A stretch of 64,000 nt of DNA from Pseudomonas sp. Choline-02u-1 (GTDB taxonomy: Bacteria > Pseudomonadota > Gammaproteobacteria > Pseudomonadales > Pseudomonadaceae). Positions within the stretch are counted from its first letter, which is position 1, and every line of letters starts with the position of its first letter. The DNA is taken from positions 28,860 to 92,859 of the forward strand of contig NZ_PJBC01000008.1 in NCBI RefSeq assembly GCF_002836515.1. The letters are read 5' to 3'. The notes under the pieces were generated by a model that had not been told where the DNA came from, made no database searches, and worked only from the letters and a program-made list of their open reading frames with translations. The position numbers and the translations under genes are program-made. Shown one piece after another: positions 8,825 to 18,529 of the stretch.

Positions 8825-11389
8825 ATGCGTATAGACCGTTTAACCAGCAAATTACAGTTGGCCTTGTCCGACGCCCAGTCGTTGGCGGTAGGCCACGATC
8901 ATCCGGCGATTGAGCCGGCGCACTTGATGCAGGCCATGCTTGAACAGCAGGGCGGTTCGATCAAGCCGCTGCTGATGCAAGTAGGCTTCGACGTCAACAG
9001 CTTGCGTAAAGAGCTGACCAAAGAGCTCGACCAATTACCTAAAATCCAGAACCCGACCGGCGACGTCAACATGTCGCAGGATCTGGCGCGCCTGCTCAAT
9101 CAGGCCGACCGTCTGGCTCAGCAGAAGGGCGATCAGTTCATTTCCAGCGAACTGGTGCTGCTCGCCGCGATGGACGAGAACAGCAAGCTCGGCAAGTTGC
9201 TGCTCGGCCAGGGCGTGAGCAAGAAAGCTCTGGAAAACGCGATCAACAACCTGCGTGGCGGCGAAGCGGTGAATGACGCCAACCACGAAGAGTCGCGGCA
9301 GGCGCTAGATAAATACACCGTCGACCTGACCAAGCGTGCCGAAGACGGCAAGCTAGATCCGGTGATCGGCCGTGACGACGAAATCCGCCGCACCATTCAG
9401 GTTCTGCAACGACGCACCAAGAACAACCCGGTGCTGATCGGTGAGCCTGGCGTGGGTAAAACCGCGATCGCCGAAGGGCTGGCTCAGCGCATCATCAACG
9501 GCGAAGTGCCGGATGGCCTCAAGGGCAAGCGCCTGCTGTCGCTGGACATGGGCGCGCTGATTGCCGGTGCCAAGTATCGCGGTGAGTTCGAGGAACGCCT
9601 GAAAGGGTTGCTCAATGAACTGTCGAAACAGGAAGGGCAGATCATTCTGTTCATCGACGAATTGCACACCATGGTCGGCGCCGGTAAAGGCGAAGGCTCG
9701 ATGGACGCCGGCAACATGCTCAAGCCTGCACTGGCGCGCGGTGAGTTGCACTGCGTCGGCGCGACCACGCTCAACGAGTACCGCCAATATATAGAGAAGG
9801 ACGCGGCGCTCGAGCGACGTTTCCAGAAAGTCCTGGTGGATGAGCCGAGCGAAGAAGACACCATCGCCATTCTGCGTGGCCTCAAGGAACGTTATGAGGT
9901 CCACCACAAAGTGGCGATCACCGACGGCGCGATCATCGCCGCTGCCAAGCTCAGCCATCGCTACATCACGGATCGGCAGCTGCCGGACAAAGCCATCGAC
10001 CTGATCGATGAGGCCGCCAGCCGTATCCGCATGGAGATCGACTCCAAGCCGGAAGTGCTAGATCGTCTGGAGCGGCGCCTGATTCAATTGAAGGTGGAAT
10101 CCCAGGCGCTGAAGAAAGAGAGCGACGACGCGGCGAAGAAACGCCTGGAAAAACTTCAGGAAGAAATCGAGCGTCACGAGCGTGAATACTCCGACCTCGA
10201 AGAAATCTGGAACTCGGAAAAAGCCGAGGTGCAGGGTTCTGCGCAGATCCAGCAGAAGATCGAACAGTCGCGTCAGGAACTGGAAGCCGCGCGCCGCAAA
10301 GGCGACCTGAACCGCATGGCCGAGTTGCAGTACGGGGTGATCCCGGATCTGGAACGCAGCCTGCAAATGGTCGACCAGCACGGCAAAAGCGAAAACCAGT
10401 TGTTGCGCAGCAAGGTCACTGAAGAAGAAATTGCTGAAGTCGTGTCGAAGTGGACTGGCATCCCGGTGTCGAAGATGCTCGAAGGCGAGCGCGACAAGCT
10501 GATGAAGATGGAGAGCCTGTTGCACAAACGGGTAATCGGTCAGGAAGAAGCGGTCGTGGCTGTGGCCAACGCTGTGCGGCGTTCACGGGCCGGGCTGTCC
10601 GACCCGAACCGTCCAAGCGGCTCGTTCATGTTCCTCGGCCCGACCGGTGTCGGTAAAACCGAGCTGTGCAAAGCGCTGGCCGAATTCCTCTTTGATACCG
10701 AAGAGGCGATGGTGCGGATCGACATGTCCGAGTTCATGGAGAAGCATTCCGTGGCTCGTCTGATCGGTGCGCCACCGGGCTACGTCGGCTATGAAGAGGG
10801 CGGTTATCTGACCGAGGCCGTGCGTCGCAAGCCGTACTCGGTGATCCTCATGGACGAAGTCGAGAAGGCGCATCCGGATGTGTTCAACATCCTGCTGCAG
10901 GTGCTTGAGGATGGACGCCTGACCGATAGCCACGGGCGTACGGTGGACTTCCGCAACACGGTCATCGTGATGACGTCCAACCTCGGATCGATGCAGATCC
11001 AGGAGCTGGTCGGTGATCGTGAAGCGCAGCGTGCGGCAGTAATGGACGCGTTGACGTCGCACTTCCGGCCAGAGTTCATCAATCGCGTGGACGAAGTGGT
11101 GATCTTCGAGCCGCTGGCGCGCGATCAGATTGCCGGGATTACCGAGATCCAGTTGGGTCGTCTGCGCAGTCGTCTGGCCGAGCGCGAGCTGAAGCTGGAG
11201 CTGAGTCCGGAAGCGATGGACAAGCTCATTGCCGTCGGTTACGACCCGGTGTATGGCGCACGGCCGTTGAAGCGTGCGATTCAGCGCTGGATCGAAAACC
11301 CGCTGGCGCAGTTGATCCTGTCGGGTCATTTCATGCCGGGCGACACCGCCACCGGCAAGGTCGAGAACGACGAAATCGTTTTTGGCTAA
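8825..11389 (+). CDS. clpB: ATP-dependent disaggregase ClpB
   Basis: 854 residues. Order: N-terminal Clp repeat domain (1-150), first AAA+ module (Walker A GEPGVGKT; Walker [10 protein letters not shown]), a long coiled-coil middle domain (~400-540, charged Glu/Lys/Arg-rich heptads), second AAA+ module (Walker A GPTGVGKT) and a C-terminal small domain. ClpB hexamers work with DnaK to resolve protein aggregates. Regulation is by heat shock through the RpoH-type promoter at 8724, and the gene ends at a strong terminator. It appears monocistronic. Confidence 0.97.
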   Translation: MRIDRLTSKLQLALSDAQSLAVGHDHPAIEPAHLMQAMLEQQGGSIKPLLMQVGFDVNSLRKELTKELDQLPKIQNPTGDVNMSQDLARLLNQADRLAQQKGDQFISSELVLLAAMDENSKLGKLLLGQGVSKKALENAINNLRGGEAVNDANHEESRQALDKYTVDLTKRAEDGKLDPVIGRDDEIRRTIQVLQRRTKNNPVLIGEPGVGKTAIAEGLAQRIINGEVPDGLKGKRLLSLDMGALIAGAKYRGEFEERLKGLLNELSKQEGQIILFIDELHTMVGAGKGEGSMDAGNMLKPALARGELHCVGATTLNEYRQYIEKDAALERRFQKVLVDEPSEEDTIAILRGLKERYEVHHKVAITDGAIIAAAKLSHRYITDRQLPDKAIDLIDEAASRIRMEIDSKPEVLDRLERRLIQLKVESQALKKESDDAAKKRLEKLQEEIERHEREYSDLEEIWNSEKAEVQGSAQIQQKIEQSRQELEAARRKGDLNRMAELQYGVIPDLERSLQMVDQHGKSENQLLRSKVTEEEIAEVVSKWTGIPVSKMLEGERDKLMKMESLLHKRVIGQEEAVVAVANAVRRSRAGLSDPNRPSGSFMFLGPTGVGKTELCKALAEFLFDTEEAMVRIDMSEFMEKHSVARLIGAPPGYVGYEEGGYLTEAVRRKPYSVILMDEVEKAHPDVFNILLQVLEDGRLTDSHGRTVDFRNTVIVMTSNLGSMQIQELVGDREAQRAAVMDALTSHFRPEFINRVDEVVIFEPLARDQIAGITEIQLGRLRSRLAERELKLELSPEAMDKLIAVGYDPVYGARPLKRAIQRWIENPLAQLILSGHFMPGDTATGKVENDEIVFG

Positions 11390-11412
11390 GCCTCAGCGGC
11401 AATGAAACCGGG

Positions 11413-11440
11413 AAGGCCTCGCATTGCGAGGCCTTTTTTT
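11413..11440 (+). terminator. Intrinsic terminator of clpB
   Basis: Stem AAGGCCTCGC / GCGAGGCCTT with loop ATT, followed by a T run. It starts 23 bases after the clpB stop. Confidence 0.93.
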
Positions 11441-11572
11441 CGCCAGGCTGTTGAACTCAAAGGAAAAGGCTTGTAAAGTGCGCCCCGCAGTCAGTCACCG
11501 ACAGCGTTTCAATCCACTGGGTTGAAAACTGAAATAAGTTGCAAATCATTAACTTGAAAGCAATTTAGGGGG

Positions 11573-11600
11573 TTGACAGAGGTGTTCTAGGTTGTAGAAT
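11573..11600 (+). promoter_or_regulatory. Sigma-70 promoter of the tRNA cluster
   Basis: TTGACA (11573-11578), a 16-base spacer and TAGAAT (11595-11600), followed by the GC-rich discriminator AGCGCGCC. This is the pattern of stringently controlled stable-RNA promoters. The first tRNA begins 85 bases downstream. Confidence 0.8.
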
Positions 11601-11685
11601 AGCGCGCCTCAGACACACGAACGCAGCGATGCGAAACGGTGTCGAGAAGCTTCAGGTTTCACTGTTGTAAATTGAAATATGTAGT

Positions 11686-11761
11686 TCCGTGATAGCTCAG
11701 TCGGTAGAGCAAATGACTGTTAATCATTGGGTCCCAGGTTCGAGTCCTGGTCACGGAGCCA
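11686..11761 (+). tRNA. tRNA-Asn (anticodon GTT)
   Basis: 76 nt with encoded CCA. Acceptor TCCGTGA pairs with TCACGGA, the D arm contains AGCTCAG, the anticodon loop CTGTTAA carries GTT and the T arm has GGTTCGAGTCC. First gene of the tRNA cluster. Confidence 0.97.
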
Positions 11762-11770
11762 ATTTCAAAC

Positions 11771-11847
11771 CGGGGTATAGCGCAGTCCGGTAGCGCGCCT
11801 GCTTTGGGAGCAGGATGTCAGGAGTTCGAATCCCCTTACCCCGACCA
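11771..11847 (+). tRNA. tRNA-Pro (anticodon TGG), copy 1
   Basis: 77 nt with encoded CCA. Acceptor CGGGGTA pairs with TACCCCG, the anticodon stem-loop CCTGCTTTGGGAGCAGG gives TGG, and the T loop is TTCGAAT. It is identical to the copy at 12026-12102. Confidence 0.97.
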
Positions 11848-11852
11848 TTTTT

Positions 11853-11928
11853 GGGTCGTTAGCTCAGTTGGTAGAGCAGTTGGCTTTTAACCAATTGGTC
11901 GTAGGTTCGAATCCCACACGACCCACCA
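11853..11928 (+). tRNA. tRNA-Lys (anticodon TTT)
   Basis: 76 nt with encoded CCA. Acceptor GGGTCGT pairs with ACGACCC, the anticodon loop CTTTTAA carries TTT and the T arm is GGTTCGAATCC. It sits five bases after tRNA-Pro. Confidence 0.97.
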
Positions 11929-11992
11929 TTTTTGAAACCAGTTAGCGCTGGGATCGAATCTTAAGATCAGAGGCCAAAAGCGCTGATCGAAG

Positions 11993-12023
11993 AAGGCGAT
12001 CTTTGAAAGGTCGCCTTTTTTTT
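11993..12023 (+). terminator. Terminator-like hairpin inside the tRNA cluster
   Basis: Stem AAGGCGA / TCGCCTT with an 11-base loop that itself contains CTTTGAAAG, followed by eight Ts. It separates the Asn-Pro-Lys genes from the second tRNA-Pro. Confidence 0.75.
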
Positions 12024-12025
12024 AC

Positions 12026-12102
12026 CGGGGTATAGCGCAGTCCGGTAGCGCGCCTGCTTTGGGAGCAGGATGTCAGGAGTTCGAATCCCCTTACCCCGAC
12101 CA
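12026..12102 (+). tRNA. tRNA-Pro (anticodon TGG), copy 2
   Basis: 77 nt, identical in sequence to the tRNA-Pro at 11771-11847, including the CCA. It lies directly behind a terminator-like hairpin; no separate promoter of consensus quality is seen in the 97 bases between tRNA-Lys and this gene. Confidence 0.96.
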
Positions 12103-12107
12103 TATTG

Positions 12108-12143
12108 AAAATCCTCGTATCGAAAGATACGGGGATTTTTTTT
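12108..12143 (+). terminator. Terminator after second tRNA-Pro
   Basis: AAATCCTCGTATC pairs with GATACGGGGATTT around a GAAA tetraloop, followed by a run of Ts. One G-T pair lies in the stem. Confidence 0.9.
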
Positions 12144-12263
12144 GCCCGGCGAAAGCCGAATCTCTTCAAGTCGTCATACAACTGGCCGATAGCCCGCTAA
12201 CACGAGGGGACTGCCAACACTTCACCCCTTGATCTAGCCATTACAAGAATAAGGGCGTTCGTC

Positions 12264-13889
12264 ATGTTGCTTCGTCAGTTGAATATTGCACCTCGGGCTG
12301 CCCTCGGATTTGCCTTGATCGCGGTGTTGGTGGCCTTGCTCGGGGTTTTTGCGCTGGGGCAGATGTCGAGCATTCGCGACAGCGAGGTGGCGGTGGAGAA
12401 CCGCTGGTTGCCGAGCATTCGTGGCGGCGACGAGATTCGTGAACTGATGCTGCGCATCCGAACCATCTCCCTGCGCATGGCGCTCGATCAGGATCCGGCC
12501 AACATCGCCACCTATCGCGGCCAGATGGACACCCGCGACAAGGAGCTGAGCGAGAAGATCGCCGCCTACGACAAACTGGTCGACACTGCCGAAGGCCAGC
12601 AACTTTATGACCAGTTCAAGAAAACCTTCGCCGCCTATCGCACCGGTATTGACCAGTCATTTACCCTCGCCGAGCAAGGCAAACGTGACGAGCTGACCAA
12701 ATTGCTGCTCGTCGACATGAAGACCGTGGTCGACGGCTCCGGCAAACAACTCAACGATCTCGCCGATCTGTTCGCCCGCCAGGTCGCCGCCGAAAGCGAG
12801 AAGTCCGCTGCGCATTATGAAACCTCGCGAACCATCGTCAGCCTGTTCATTGGTTTGGCTGCGCTGGCCACGGTGGCCCTGGCGATGTTGCTCACGCGCA
12901 GTATCGTGCGGCCGCTGAGCAGCGCCGTAAGCGCCGCAGAAAGCGTGGCTCAGGGTGATCTCACCCGACCGATCGAAAGCCATGGCAACGACGAAGTCAG
13001 CCGCTTGCTCAAGGCCCTTGCGACGATGCAGCAGAACCTGCGGGAAACGCTGCAAGGCATCAGCGGCTCGGCGACGCAACTGGCCACCGCCGCTGACGAG
13101 TTGAGCGCTGTCACCGTCGACAGCACCCGGGGCTTGCAAGAGCAGAACAACGAAATCGAGCAAGCCGCCACTGCAGTCAACCAGATGACCGCTGCGGTGG
13201 AGGAGGTCGCGCGCAACGCGGTGTCGACGTCCGATGCCACGCGTCAATCCAGTCAGTCGGCTCAGTTGGGCCAGGAGCGTGTCAGCGAAACCGCCAGCGC
13301 TATCAATGCGCTGGCCAGTGATGTGCAGAACACTGAGGAACTGGTGCAGTCGCTGGCCAATCAGTCACAGGACATCGGCAAAGTGCTCGATGTAATCCGC
13401 GCCATCGCCGAGCAGACCAACCTGCTGGCGCTCAATGCCGCCATCGAAGCGGCTCGCGCAGGTGAAAGCGGGCGTGGCTTTGCGGTGGTGGCTGACGAGG
13501 TACGTGCACTCGCGTATCGCACTCAGCAATCGACTCAGGAAATCGAGCAGATGGTGCAGGGCATGCGCAGCGGTTCGAGTCTGGCGCTGGAGTCAATGCA
13601 GGCCAGCGCTTCCCGTGCAGCAAGCACTTTAGCCTTGGCTGAGCGGGCGGGTGAGGCATTGGTGACGATCACGGCGTCGGTGCACGAGATTCACGAGCGC
13701 AACCTGGTGATCGCCAGTGCGGCTGAGGAACAAGCGCAAGTAGCGCGGGAAGTGGATCGCAACCTGGTGAATATTCGCGACCTGTCGGTGCGTTCCGCTG
13801 CTGGCGCTGATCAGACAAGCGCATCAAGCCATGAGCTGTCGCAACTGGCCAATGCCCTGCAGGGCATGGTGCGACGCTTCCAGCTCTGA
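12264..13889 (+). CDS. Methyl-accepting chemotaxis protein (four-helix-bundle sensor)
   Basis: 541 residues. Order: membrane helix 1 (~10-30), an all-alpha periplasmic sensor of ~160 residues of the 4HB_MCP type (contains [20 protein letters not shown]), membrane helix 2 (~191-212), HAMP domain ([20 protein letters not shown]) and a cytoplasmic signalling hairpin with the invariant [19 protein letters not shown] tip. No CheR/CheB-binding pentapeptide is seen at the C-terminus. The ligand cannot be told from sequence. It is monocistronic, downstream of the tRNAs and followed by a REPIN. Confidence 0.93.
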   Translation: MLLRQLNIAPRAALGFALIAVLVALLGVFALGQMSSIRDSEVAVENRWLPSIRGGDEIRELMLRIRTISLRMALDQDPANIATYRGQMDTRDKELSEKIAAYDKLVDTAEGQQLYDQFKKTFAAYRTGIDQSFTLAEQGKRDELTKLLLVDMKTVVDGSGKQLNDLADLFARQVAAESEKSAAHYETSRTIVSLFIGLAALATVALAMLLTRSIVRPLSSAVSAAESVAQGDLTRPIESHGNDEVSRLLKALATMQQNLRETLQGISGSATQLATAADELSAVTVDSTRGLQEQNNEIEQAATAVNQMTAAVEEVARNAVSTSDATRQSSQSAQLGQERVSETASAINALASDVQNTEELVQSLANQSQDIGKVLDVIRAIAEQTNLLALNAAIEAARAGESGRGFAVVADEVRALAYRTQQSTQEIEQMVQGMRSGSSLALESMQASASRAASTLALAERAGEALVTITASVHEIHERNLVIASAAEEQAQVAREVDRNLVNIRDLSVRSAAGADQTSASSHELSQLANALQGMVRRFQL

Positions 13890-13943
13890 TCCACAACCTA
13901 TGAAAAGCCCCGCTCGCTGCAGGGCTCGGAATAAAGATCAGAG

Positions 13944-14030
13944 GTGGGAGCGAGCCTGCTCGCGAATGCGCTGGATCTGCGAGCAGCATGTTGCCTGCCC
14001 CACCGCCATCGCTGGCAAGCCAGCTCCCAC
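13944..14030. repeat. REPIN, type I, mixed arms
   Basis: The left arm is GTGGGAGCGAGCCTGCTCGC. The right arm is an inverted, diverged unit (reverse complement GTGGGAGCTGGCTTGCCAGC). It lies between the convergent MCP and ndh genes. Confidence 0.8.
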
Positions 14031-14041
14031 GGATGTTGGCC

Positions 14042-15340
14042 TTAGTGCAGCTTCAAACGCGGCTCGGTGCCACGGCCAATCTTGCTCCCCAGCATCAGCA
14101 TCGCCGTGCGGAACGGCCCGTACAGCGCCATCTGGTGCATGCGGTACAGCGACACATAGAACATCCGCGCCAGCCAGCCTTCGAGCATCACGCTACCGGT
14201 CAGGTTACCCATCAAGTTACCCACGGCAGAAAAACGCGACAGCGAAATCAGCGAGCCGTAATCGGTGTATTTGTACTCCGGCAGGGTCTTGCCTTCGATG
14301 CGCAGTTTCAGCGACTTGGCCAGCAGCGAAGCCTGCTGATGTGCCGCTTGTGCCCTCGGCGGTACGTTGCGATCGGTGCCCGGTTGCGGACAGGCCGCGC
14401 AGTCACCGAAGGCAAAGATGTTTTCATCACGGGTGGTTTGCAGGGTTGGCAGCACTTGCAGCTGATTGATGCGGTTGGTTTCCAGACCGTCAATGTCCTT
14501 CAGGAAACCCGGCGCGCGAATACCGGCCGCCCAGACTTTCAGGCTGGCCTTGATCTCGCTGCCGTCGGCGGTGATCAGGCTGTCGGCGGTGACCTCGCTG
14601 ACCGACGCATTGGTCATCACGTTGACCCCGAGCTTTTCCAGCGTCTTGTGCACCGGCCCGCTGATGCGCTCCGGCAGGGCGGGCAGTACCCGTGGGCCGG
14701 CTTCAATCAAAGTGATGTGCATGTTTTCCGGTTTGATCCGGTCCAGACCATATGCCGCCAGTTCATGCGCCGCGTTATGAAGTTCTGCCGCCAGTTCAAC
14801 GCCTGTGGCGCCGGCGCCGACGATGGCCACGCTGATCTGCTCGACCACATCGGTCTGCCCGGCATGGGCGCGCAGATAGTGATTGAGCAATTGCTGATGG
14901 AAGCGCTCGGCCTGTTTGCGCGTATCGAGGAACAGGCAATGCTGCGCCGCGCCCTGGGTGCCGAAATCGTTGGTGGTGCTGCCGACGCTGATCACCAGCG
15001 AGTCATAAGCCACTTCACGCGCCGGCACCAGCTCGACGCCGTTTTCGTCGTAGGTTGCGGCCAGCTGGATTTTCTTCTGCGCGCGATCGAGCCCGCTCAT
15101 GCGCCCGAGCTGGAACTCGAAGTGGTTCCATTTCGCCTGGGCGACATAGTTGAGTTCGTCTTCGGAGGAGTTCAGAGATCCGGCGGCCACTTCGTGCAGC
15201 AGCGGTTTCCAGATGTGGGTCAGGTTCGCGTCGACCAGCATGATGCTGGCCGTGCCGCGCTTGCCCAGAGTCTTACCCAGACGGGTAGCCAACTCCAGAC
15301 CGCCGGCGCCGCCGCCGACAATGACAATACGATGGGACAT
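14042..15340 (-). CDS. ndh: Type II NADH dehydrogenase (NDH-2)
   Basis: 432 residues. The N-terminal FAD-binding motif IVIVGGGAGGLELATRLG and a second Rossmann motif VAIVGAGATGVELAAEL for NADH, plus the late FAD segment ENIFAFGDCAACPQPG, are diagnostic. The C-terminal amphipathic region mediates membrane attachment in the family. It oxidises NADH and reduces quinone without pumping protons. The ATG at 15340 is selected because the FAD motif starts five residues later. A small DUF3094 membrane-protein gene lies upstream on the same strand. Confidence 0.93.
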   Translation of the reverse strand: MSHRIVIVGGGAGGLELATRLGKTLGKRGTASIMLVDANLTHIWKPLLHEVAAGSLNSSEDELNYVAQAKWNHFEFQLGRMSGLDRAQKKIQLAATYDENGVELVPAREVAYDSLVISVGSTTNDFGTQGAAQHCLFLDTRKQAERFHQQLLNHYLRAHAGQTDVVEQISVAIVGAGATGVELAAELHNAAHELAAYGLDRIKPENMHITLIEAGPRVLPALPERISGPVHKTLEKLGVNVMTNASVSEVTADSLITADGSEIKASLKVWAAGIRAPGFLKDIDGLETNRINQLQVLPTLQTTRDENIFAFGDCAACPQPGTDRNVPPRAQAAHQQASLLAKSLKLRIEGKTLPEYKYTDYGSLISLSRFSAVGNLMGNLTGSVMLEGWLARMFYVSLYRMHQMALYGPFRTAMLMLGSKIGRGTEPRLKLH

Positions 15341-15403
15341 AGGGATAACTCGCAAGGTTTTTAAAGGAAATCTTTGTGGTCACCCGAGCGAGCGCGAGGC
15401 TGC

Positions 15404-15577
15404 TCATAGCGTCAGGTAACTGATAAATCGGCTCAACAGGCCCAGACCAATGGTTACTGCCAGCACCAGCACCAGGAGCATCCACGGCCGGAAGGGCCGG
15501 CGCTCGACACGGTGTTGGGACAATTGCAGGTACTCTTCGACATGCTTTTGGTCTTCGGGGTTCAGGCGGCTGGTCAT
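15404..15577 (-). CDS. DUF3094 family small membrane protein
   Basis: 57 residues, starting MTSRLNPEDQKHVEEYLQL and ending in a single hydrophobic segment (PWMLLVLVLAVTIGLGLL) and a short tail. The polar N-terminus with a basic stretch RVERRPFRP before the helix suggests a small inner-membrane protein with cytoplasmic N-terminus. This matches the DUF3094 family found in Pseudomonas next to ndh. Function is unknown. The reading frame is short but has good codon use and sits 63 bases before ndh on the same strand. Confidence 0.8.
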   Translation of the reverse strand: MTSRLNPEDQKHVEEYLQLSQHRVERRPFRPWMLLVLVLAVTIGLGLLSRFISYLTL

Positions 15578-15628
15578 ATTTGCCTCGTCAGGTAGACGTT
15601 ACTGAATGAACACAGGCTACAGCGGTTT

Positions 15629-16156
15629 TCAGCCGGGGTGGAACGCAGCAAAGCCGCTGTCCGGAACCGGTTCGACGCACACGCTATCGTCGAGGCGAAT
15701 GATGCCGCTTTGTAACACCCGGGCGGTGATTCCGCCATGCCCGCGCACGGCTTGAAAAGTGCCCGGGCCAAGGTTGTTCTGCAAACGTGCGCAAGGCTGA
15801 CACCAGCCAGTGGTTTCGAGTATTGCCTGCCCGATGCGAAAGCGCCGCCCCTTGAGGCTAAACAAATTGATTCCGCTTATAACGAGATTGCGCCGCAAAT
15901 CTTCAGGCCGGATCGGTTCGTCATCGGGGCGGCCCATCAAGGCGTTGATCACCGCCAGGTGCTCCCACTGAATCAGCGTGACCTGCCGCGCATTGCGAAC
16001 GCCGGGGCGGGCGTGATCGCCGGTGAGCCCGGCTTCCAGGCGCGCCTCAACCGCGTCGAGCTCCAGCATCGGCCCTCGGGATTCGGGCCGCACGCCGATC
16101 CAGCGCACGCGGCCCGACTGGGGAACATCGGCAATCAATTGCTGCAGCGGCGTCAC
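15629..16156 (-). CDS. MOSC domain protein
   Basis: 175 residues with MOSC-domain features: GDHARPGVRNARQVTLIQWE near the N-terminus, RRNLVISGINLFSLKGRRF in the middle, and the conserved Cys in TGWCQPCARL. MOSC domains bind molybdenum cofactor or carry sulphur; YiiM-type members reduce N-hydroxylated compounds. The start overlaps the stop of the upstream DUF1780 gene (ATGA), so they are cotranscribed. The exact substrate is unknown. Confidence 0.87.
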   Translation of the reverse strand: MTPLQQLIADVPQSGRVRWIGVRPESRGPMLELDAVEARLEAGLTGDHARPGVRNARQVTLIQWEHLAVINALMGRPDDEPIRPEDLRRNLVISGINLFSLKGRRFRIGQAILETTGWCQPCARLQNNLGPGTFQAVRGHGGITARVLQSGIIRLDDSVCVEPVPDSGFAAFHPG

Positions 16157-16779
16157 AGGCTGATGCCCACGTCGAAGACGATGCTACGGCCGAGGTTGCT
16201 GCGCAGAAAGTCCGGTGCGTCGGGGTGTGCGAACAGCACGCGGGCGAACGTCGGGCCGACCAGCGACAGCGAGCGCCAGCCCTGACGCAGATATTCGGTC
16301 GGTGGCGGAAAATGACTGTTGAGGTCCAGCACTTCGCGCTTGAGGCTGGCGAAGGCGATGATGTCCAACTCACCCAGATCCATGCCGCGTTCCTTGTAGT
16401 TATGTGCCTTCTTGCGCAGGGTCGGCGCCAGGCGCAGGAGGAATTCATTGGCCGGGATGCGTTTTGGCTTGGCTTCGCGGCGCACCAGTTGGCTTAGAGA
16501 GAAGGCGCTGCGTCGGCGCTGCAGTTCGTCGCGCCATTCATCGTTGAGGCGGCGGCCTTCATCGAGGACGAAAAAAACTTCGAAATTGGCATCGCGAAAC
16601 AACACGTCCGGCGGCTCGCCGGCCGGGGCGAACTCGTCGGTACGGTAGGGGATATTCAAGCCTTGCAACAGGCGCTGGCAGACCCAACGCTCACGCTCCC
16701 ATTTGCGGGCATTGGACAGGAAAGCGTTGGCTTGCTCGGCCGCGATGGTCAGCAGGCGTAAATAATCTGAATCATCCAT
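16153..16779 (-). CDS. DUF1780 domain protein
   Basis: 208 residues from the ATG at 16779 (an in-frame ATG at 16809 would add 10 residues; neither has a strong ribosome site). Landmarks are FLSNARKWERERWVCQRLL near the N-terminus and an Asp/Glu-rich central segment (PPDVLFRDANFEVFFVLDEG) that has the look of a PD-(D/E)XK-type fold; that resemblance is inference. I recognise the family as DUF1780, conserved in Pseudomonas beside the MOSC gene. Function is not established. Confidence 0.8.
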   Translation of the reverse strand: MDDSDYLRLLTIAAEQANAFLSNARKWERERWVCQRLLQGLNIPYRTDEFAPAGEPPDVLFRDANFEVFFVLDEGRRLNDEWRDELQRRRSAFSLSQLVRREAKPKRIPANEFLLRLAPTLRKKAHNYKERGMDLGELDIIAFASLKREVLDLNSHFPPPTEYLRQGWRSLSLVGPTFARVLFAHPDAPDFLRSNLGRSIVFDVGISL

Positions 16780-16860
16780 AAGCCCAAGCTTAGCGTCCAA
16801 ATGCGACATGCAGATAGCTTTGCATCGGCCCAGACATAAACGTCGCGCGATTGCGCCCTT

Positions 16861-16936
16861 GTAGGAGCTGCCGAAGGCTGCGATCTTTTGCTTTTATAAA
16901 CAAGATCAAAAGATCGCAGCCTTCGGCAGCTCCTAC
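16861..16936. repeat. REPIN, type II
   Basis: Nearly perfect palindrome: GTAGGAGCTGCCGAAGGCTG at 16861 and its reverse complement ending at 16936, with an AT-rich centre. It lies between the 5' ends of the divergent DUF1780 gene and the membrane-protein gene at 16969. Confidence 0.9.
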
Positions 16937-16968
16937 AAAAAACGTGTCGAGTGGCAGGTGAGGGAATC

Positions 16969-17658
16969 ATGATCGGTGCCGAACTGCTTTCAACGGCAAG
17001 CCTGACGCTCGGCTGGCTGATTTATCTGCCGGTGTTGCTCTGGGCGATCGTCCGCGCGCCATGGGTCGAGCTGTTCAGCGACAGCCGCCGGCAGCATTTG
17101 CTCTTCGGTACGGTGTTCGCGCTGTTCCTGCTGTGGCTGGTGCGCAGGGATTTCGATACCGGTGTGTCCTATCACTTCATTGGCATGACGGCGGTCACCC
17201 TGCTGCTCGATTGGCCGCTGGCGATCATTGGTGGACTGGTCGCGCAGGTGGGGCTGGTGCTGTTGGGCCGTCAGGATCTGGCTGCGGTCGGCGTCAATGG
17301 CGCTTTGCTGATTCTGCTGCCGGTGCTGATCACCGAGTGCGTGGCGATTCTGGTCGAGCGTGCGCAGCCACGAAATCCGTTCGTTTACATCTTCTGTTCG
17401 GGCTTTTTCGCCGCCGCGTTGTCCGGCCTGTTGTGTCTGATCCTGAGCCTGACACTGCTCTGGTACGACGGCCTCTTTGCCATGCCGGAATGGCTGGAGG
17501 ATTTCGTCGGTTACCTGTGGTTGCTGCTGTTCCCCGAAGCTTTTATCAACGGCATGGTCGTCAGCGCGTTGGTGGTGTTCTGCCCCGAGTGGCTGGAGAC
17601 CTTCAACCGCACCCGTTACCTGTCGGCACCGTGGAAAGACGACGATCCGAAATCCTGA
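16969..17658 (+). CDS. Polytopic membrane protein, CbiM/ECF-permease-like
   Basis: 229 residues with about six or seven hydrophobic helices. The central SYHFIGMTAVTLLLDWPLAI and a His near the middle resemble the CbiM-like permease fold annotated in this position in Pseudomonas, but no metal-binding N-terminal His motif (MHI) is visible, so transport function is doubtful. The ATG at 16969 has GAGGGAA upstream and is preferred over the in-frame GTG at 16951. It stands alone, with no ATPase or T-component gene beside it. Confidence 0.7.
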   Translation: MIGAELLSTASLTLGWLIYLPVLLWAIVRAPWVELFSDSRRQHLLFGTVFALFLLWLVRRDFDTGVSYHFIGMTAVTLLLDWPLAIIGGLVAQVGLVLLGRQDLAAVGVNGALLILLPVLITECVAILVERAQPRNPFVYIFCSGFFAAALSGLLCLILSLTLLWYDGLFAMPEWLEDFVGYLWLLLFPEAFINGMVVSALVVFCPEWLETFNRTRYLSAPWKDDDPKS

Positions 17659-17708
17659 TCCACATCGAACCGCCGTGCTCGCGGGCTTTATACGCGCCTG
17701 GACGGCGA

Positions 17709-17909
17709 TCAGTGACGCGGGTCGAAATCGCCGGAAAACAGTTCGTCTTCAGCATCCGGGGCGACTGGAATCTTGTGTTCTTCCGAGGCCCAGGCGCCGA
17801 GGTCGATCAGTTTGCAGCGGTCGGAGCAGAACGGACGGAATTTGTTCGCCGGGGTGAACTCGACGGGGGCGCCGCAGGTTGGGCATTCAACGGTTGGAAT
17901 CTGGCTCAT
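17709..17909 (-). CDS. yacG: DNA gyrase inhibitor YacG (zinc ribbon)
   Basis: 66 residues with the four-Cys zinc motif [10 protein letters not shown]...[12 protein letters not shown], then an acidic C-terminus. YacG binds the GyrB C-terminal region and inhibits gyrase (E. coli work). The start overlaps the coaE stop (ATGA), so it is the last gene of pilB-pilC-pilD-coaE-yacG. Confidence 0.93.
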   Translation of the reverse strand: MSQIPTVECPTCGAPVEFTPANKFRPFCSDRCKLIDLGAWASEEHKIPVAPDAEDELFSGDFDPRH

Positions 17910-18529
17910 GCTTGGCCTCCGGATAAAGTCAGGTAAAAGTGATGCAGGCGCTCGACCTCGCTGTGCAGCCACGCGAGGTCACGGTCGTTGACGATGACAT
18001 CGTCGGCGCGGCTTAGGCGGTCTTCACGGCTCGATTGCGCCTTGAGGATCGCCTGCACTTGTTGTTCGCTGGTCTGGTCACGCTGCAGGGTGCGTTCGAT
18101 CTGCAGTTGTTGCGGCGCATCGATGACCAGGATGCGCTGGGTCATCGCATATTGCCCGGACTCGATCAGCAACGGCGAAACCAGAATCGCGTAAGGCGAT
18201 TTTGCCTGCGCCAGATGATGAGCGATTTCTTCGCCGATCAGCGGATGCAGCAGCGCTTCGAGCCAACGCCGTTGTTCGGCGTCCTCGAAAATCAGCGTGC
18301 GCAGGGCGGCACGGTCCAGCGTGCCATCGGCCTGCAATACGCCGGAACCGAAATGTTCGGCGATCTTCGCCAGCGCCGGACGCCCCGGCTCGACCACCCA
18401 GCGCGCCGCATGATCGGCATCCACCACATGCACACCGAGGTCGATGAAGTGCTGGGCCGCCGCGCTTTTACCGCTGCCGATGCCGCCGGTCAGGCCAAGA
18501 ATCCAGGGTTTTTCCACAAGGGTATTCAT
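17906..18529 (-). CDS. coaE: Dephospho-CoA kinase
   Basis: 207 residues. The P-loop [20 protein letters not shown] is at the N-terminus; further conserved segments are [15 protein letters not shown] and SPLLIESGQ. It catalyses the last step of CoA synthesis. The ATG at 18529 overlaps the pilD stop (ATGA). Another pathway part, panB-panC, is at 32.7-34.3 kb. Confidence 0.95.
   Translation of the reverse strand: MNTLVEKPWILGLTGGIGSGKSAAAQHFIDLGVHVVDADHAARWVVEPGRPALAKIAEHFGSGVLQADGTLDRAALRTLIFEDAEQRRWLEALLHPLIGEEIAHHLAQAKSPYAILVSPLLIESGQYAMTQRILVIDAPQQLQIERTLQRDQTSEQQVQAILKAQSSREDRLSRADDVIVNDRDLAWLHSEVERLHHFYLTLSGGQA

Noticed and set aside
11942..12181. 79-codon minus-strand frame through the tRNA region
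   Set aside because: It runs antisense through tRNA-Pro and its terminators; the sequence is explained by the RNA gene, and no ribosome site or family match is seen.
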